Of a stretch of DNA of 9,271 nt, positions 6,324-9,271 are shown piece by piece. Source of the stretch: an uncultured Pseudomonadaceae bacterium (GTDB lineage: Bacteria > Pseudomonadota > Gammaproteobacteria > Pseudomonadales > Pseudomonadaceae); contig CANRHT010000253.1 in the NCBI GenBank assembly GCA_947630465.1, positions 1 through 9,271 of the forward strand, in the 5' to 3' direction. Numbering within the stretch: the first letter of the stretch is position 1; the number at the start of each line of letters is the position of its first letter. The translations under genes and the position numbers were made by a program. Below the pieces are notes generated by a model, which saw only the letters and a list, made by a program, of their open reading frames with translations, ran no database searches and was not told the origin of the DNA.

Positions 6324-6927
6324 ATGCTTTATCCCAACCAAATGGTGCTGATTGAGTTCCATGACCGAAAGATAAAACTCTTTCTCTATATATATTTGCT
6401 ACAGATTCAGCATCTCCAACAAGTAGAGCTTTTGTTGAACACATAGCAGCACATACAGGAACTTTACCTTCAGCTATTCTATTTTGTCCATATAGTTCTC
6501 TTTCATGTTCACTATTTGTCTCTTCAGGACCACCAGCACACATAGTACATTTATCCATAACACCTTTTGTACCAAAAGCTCCATTACTAGGAAATTGTGG
6601 TGCACCAAAAGGACAAGCATATAGACAGTATGAACAACCTATACATTTGTTTTTATCATGTAAAACAATACCATCTTCTCTGATATAGAAACAATCAACT
6701 GGACAAACTTGCTCACAAGGTGCATCTGTACAATGCATACAAGCAACAGACAATGAAAATTCCATTCCTTGTTTACCTTCATTTACAGTTACAACTTTTC
6801 TTCTACTAATCTCAACTGGTAACTCATGTGCTGAGGCACAAGCAACTGAACAACCATCACAATGAATACATCTATTTTCATCACAATAGAACTTCATTCT
6901 TGCAAAATTTATCTTATTATTACTCAT
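6313..6927 (-). CDS. fdhB: Formate dehydrogenase iron-sulfur (beta) subunit FdhB
   Basis: Electron-transfer subunit relaying electrons from FdhA to the FdhC cytochrome. The 204 residues hold four [4Fe-4S]-type cysteine groups: Cys20/23/26/30 (CIHCDGCSVAC), Cys63/66/71/75 (CMHCTDAPCEQVCP), Cys95/98/101/105 (CIGCSYCLYACP) and Cys127/130 with Cys159/163 (CTMC...CAAMC). In this family the last cysteine of one group commonly completes a cluster with its partner group. There is no signal peptide, consistent with export as a folded complex on the Tat signal expected at the unseen FdhA N-terminus. Unlike E. coli FdnH (294 residues) it has no C-terminal membrane helix, so anchoring must depend on FdhC. 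The ATG at 6927-6925 has a strong AGGAG 7 bases upstream, overlapping the fdhA stop codon. The gap to fdhA is 10 bases. Confidence 0.95.
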   Translation of the reverse strand: MSNNKINFARMKFYCDENRCIHCDGCSVACASAHELPVEISRRKVVTVNEGKQGMEFSLSVACMHCTDAPCEQVCPVDCFYIREDGIVLHDKNKCIGCSYCLYACPFGAPQFPSNGAFGTKGVMDKCTMCAGGPEETNSEHERELYGQNRIAEGKVPVCAAMCSTKALLVGDAESVANIYRERVLSFGHGTQSAPFGWDKAYGK

Positions 6928-6937
6928 GTTACTTCTC

Positions 6938-9271
6938 CTAAGCTCTTTCTACTCTACATAAACCACCTTTTGTTTCAGGGATTTGTGTAACTATGTCATA
7001 ACCGTAGTTAGTAACTGTATTTGCACTCTCACCTATTGCATAAGGTAGTGTTCCAGTTGGATATCTATGGCTTAAATCAACACCTTCCATAATTCCAGCA
7101 AAATGGAATGGTAGGAATACTCTATCAGGTGTAACAGAGTAAGAGTATTTTGCTTTAACTTTAATTTTAGTTCCATTTGGAGAGTGAATCCACATCATAG
7201 AACCATCTCTAATACCATGTCTTCCTGCTAAATCTGGATTAATATCACAGAACATTTCAGGTGTTAATCTAGCTAAATATTTACTAGCTCTATTTTCAAC
7301 TCCAGCACCATTTAGATTTACTAATCTTCCAGTTACAAGGTTTGTTGGGAAATCTTTTGCCCAATCTTGTTTTGTCTGTTCACTAATATATCTAGTATCA
7401 ACTCTCCAGTGATCTTTTTTATCTGCAAAACTTGGATAATCTTTAATTAAATCCGTTCTTGGAGTATGTAAAGGCTCTCTATGTTTTGGAATAGGATCAG
7501 CCCATTGCCAAACTTTTGCTCTTGCTTTTGCATTTCCATAAGGAGCAATTCCAGCTTCCATACATTTTTCAACTATCAAGTTAGATTTATCAACTTTCCA
7601 GTTTGCACCCATTTTAGCTTTTTCATCTTCAGTTAATTTAATTTTTAAAACTGATTCAATATTCTCTTTTGTAATTTCAGGATATCCACCATCTTGAACA
7701 CCACCAACTGGTGCTGAACCTTTAGGTGACAATAATGAAACTCCCTCATGCTCTAAACCAAAGTTTTGTCTAAATCCCATACCACCAAATTTAACTGGTT
7801 TTGTAATATCATAAAGATTTGGGCTTCCTGAGTGTTTTTCTGTCCAACAAGGCCATGGTAAACCATAGTATTCTCCAGCCATATCTCCATAACCAGCTAG
7901 TGAAATCTCATCAAACATATGCCAATTATCTGTATGTTTTTTAAGTCTTTCAGCTCTCCATCCAGTTAATCCAATAGTTTTAATAATTCTAGCTATCTCA
8001 TTTGTTGCATCTTCTGGCCAAACAAAATCTTTACCTTTTTGCATTCCAGCCGTTAATTGCTCATAAAATCCTAATCTTTTTGCTAACTCAAACATGATTT
8101 CTTGATCAGGTTTTGATTCATACATAGGTTTTACAACCTCATATCTCCATTGACCACTTCTGTTTGTTGCAGTTACAGAACCTGCTGTTTCAAACTGAGT
8201 TGCTGCTGGTAAAATATAAACATCGTTTTGTTTATCAGTAATAATTGCACCCTCATTTACAAATGGGTCACAAAATACTGCTAACTCTAACTTATCTAAA
8301 GCCTCTTTTACTTTTTTTGTTTGAGCAGTTGAAGTAATTCCATTACCCATTACAAAAAGTGCTTTTAGATTAGTTCCAGCATTATGAATAGCATCTTCAC
8401 CTTCATTTCCAGCTAAAACACCAGCCCACCAACGTGCAAGTGTAAATCCATTTTTACCCATCCAAGAAGGATCTTTAAATCTTCCTTTAAGCCAATCAAA
8501 ATCAACTCCCCAAGAAGAAGCAAAATATTTCCATGAACCTTCAGCTAAACCATAATATCCTGGAAGTGAATCTGATAAACAACCAAAGTCTGTTGCACCT
8601 TGAACATTATCATGACCTCTTAAAATATTAGTTCCACCACCTGCAACTCCCATATTTCCAAGAGCCAATTGTAAAATTGGAGCCATTCTTGTATTTGAAG
8701 TTCCTATTGTATGTTGAGTTAATCCCATAGCCCATACCAAAGTTCCTGGTTTTGATGCTGCATAAAGTTTTGTAATTTGAACTATTAAATCAGCTTTAAC
8801 TCCTGTTACATCAGCAACTCTTTCAATTGGCCAATTTTTAGCCTCTGCCATAATATCTTCCATACCATAAACTCTATCATTAATAAAGTTTTTGTCATGC
8901 CAACCATTTTCAAAAATGATATTTAACATTCCATACATAAATGGAATATCAGTACCTGGTCTAATTTGTGCATATAAATCTGCTTTTGCAGCAGTTTTAG
9001 TAAATCTTGGATCTACTACAATAATCTTTGCATTGTTTCTCTCTTTAGCTTTTAAAAAGTGTTGGAAACCAACTGGGTGATTAACCGCTGGATTTGCTCC
9101 AAAAATTATAATTGCTTTAGAGTTTTGAATATCTCCCAAAGAATTTGTCATAGCACCATAACCCCATGTATTTGCCACACCGGCAACTGTTGAGCTATGT
9201 CAAATTCTAGCTTGATGATCTATATTGTTTGTTCCAAACATAGCAGCAAATTTTCTATAGTAATATGCTTG
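6938..9271 (-). CDS. fdhA: Selenocysteine formate dehydrogenase catalytic (alpha) subunit FdhA, 5' part beyond window
   Basis: Periplasmic molybdo/tungsto-bis-PGD enzyme oxidising formate to CO2. The frame runs from the right edge (QAYYYRKF...) through an in-frame TGA at 9202-9200 to the TAG at 6940-6938, giving 777 visible codons. The residues around TGA read DHQARI-Sec-HSSTVAGVA, the active-site context of Sec-containing formate dehydrogenases, with the catalytic His directly after Sec. Further signatures are WGYGAMTN, IIFGANPAVNHP, IVVDPRFTKTA, RPGTD, GLTQHTIGTSN and RGHDNVQGATD. The C-terminal dinucleotide-binding domain includes TGRLVNLNGAG, PFHFAG and ESANTVTNYGYD. The missing 5' part, probably 150-200 residues, should hold the Tat signal and the N-terminal [4Fe-4S] domain. 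Calling the gene from the GTG at 9178 would be wrong because it cuts off the active site. It is followed by fdhB after 10 bases. Confidence 0.95.
9157..9202 (-). promoter_or_regulatory. Selenocysteine UGA codon and bacterial SECIS-like hairpin in fdhA
   Basis: The UGA is at 9202-9200. Directly after it, CATAGCTC (9199-9192) can pair with GGGTTATG (9164-9157) over 8 positions including G-U pairs. An upper stem, TTGCC (9186-9182) with GGCAA (9176-9172), encloses the loop GGTGT. The apical loop begins 18 bases after the UGA and starts with GG, matching the distance and loop character of known bacterial SECIS elements that recruit SelB. The fold was worked out by eye, not computed. Confidence 0.85.

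Noticed and set aside
6324..6362. Upstream ATG at 6362 for fdhC
   Set aside because: It adds a polar, His-rich tail encoded inside fdhB with a 50-base overlap. The ATG at 6323 has a short overlap and a natural N-terminus before the first membrane segment.
8892..9080. Plus-strand open frame of 62 codons
   Set aside because: It is antisense to well-conserved fdhA sequence, with no sign of a gene of its own.
9179..9205. Reading fdhA as a pseudogene or as starting at GTG 9178
   Set aside because: Homology continues in the same frame on both sides of the TGA, the residue context is the Sec active site, and a SECIS-like hairpin follows.

Overview
This window is one dense block of genes, all read on the minus strand. 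Transcription therefore runs from the right edge (9271) to the left edge (1). The DNA is strongly AT-rich, spacing is tight and several genes overlap. Gene content and protein style (selenocysteine formate dehydrogenase, a ModE-type regulator with no ligand domain, TupA-type tungstate binding protein) point to a Campylobacterota bacterium, most likely an Arcobacter-type organism. That placement is inference from sequence character, not from a marker gene.

Order in the direction of transcription: fdhA, the catalytic subunit of a respiratory formate dehydrogenase, cut by the right edge and containing an in-frame UGA selenocysteine codon at 9202-9200 with a SECIS-like hairpin behind it; fdhB, a four-cluster iron-sulfur subunit; fdhC, a membrane cytochrome b-type subunit; a 71-base gap with a stem-loop directly after fdhC and a perfect 10-bp-arm palindrome against the fdhD ribosome binding site; fdhD, a sulfur-transfer maturation protein; an unrecognised 141-residue protein built from two cysteine-bearing repeats; a one-domain ModE-like regulator; a degenerate NifS-like PLP-fold protein with a second copy of the palindrome near its 5' end; moeA, molybdenum/tungsten insertion into molybdopterin; tupA, periplasmic tungstate binding protein; and tupB, tungstate permease, cut by the left edge.

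Together the genes read as a complete make-and-supply line for one enzyme. TupA/TupB import the metal, MoeA inserts it into the pterin, FdhD (perhaps with the NifS-like protein and the unknown protein) handles sulfur or selenium activation, the ModE-like protein probably regulates, and FdhABC oxidises formate at the periplasmic face and passes electrons to the quinone pool. Linkage to Tup rather than Mod transport suggests a tungsten-selenocysteine enzyme, which the sequence alone cannot prove.

The parts least explained by known biology are the repeated palindrome, the NifS-like protein that keeps its lysine and cysteine but has lost most other PLP-pocket residues, and the duplicated cysteine-module protein. 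No stretch over 300 bases lacks a gene. I saw no RNA genes, insertion sequences, CRISPR arrays or origins.
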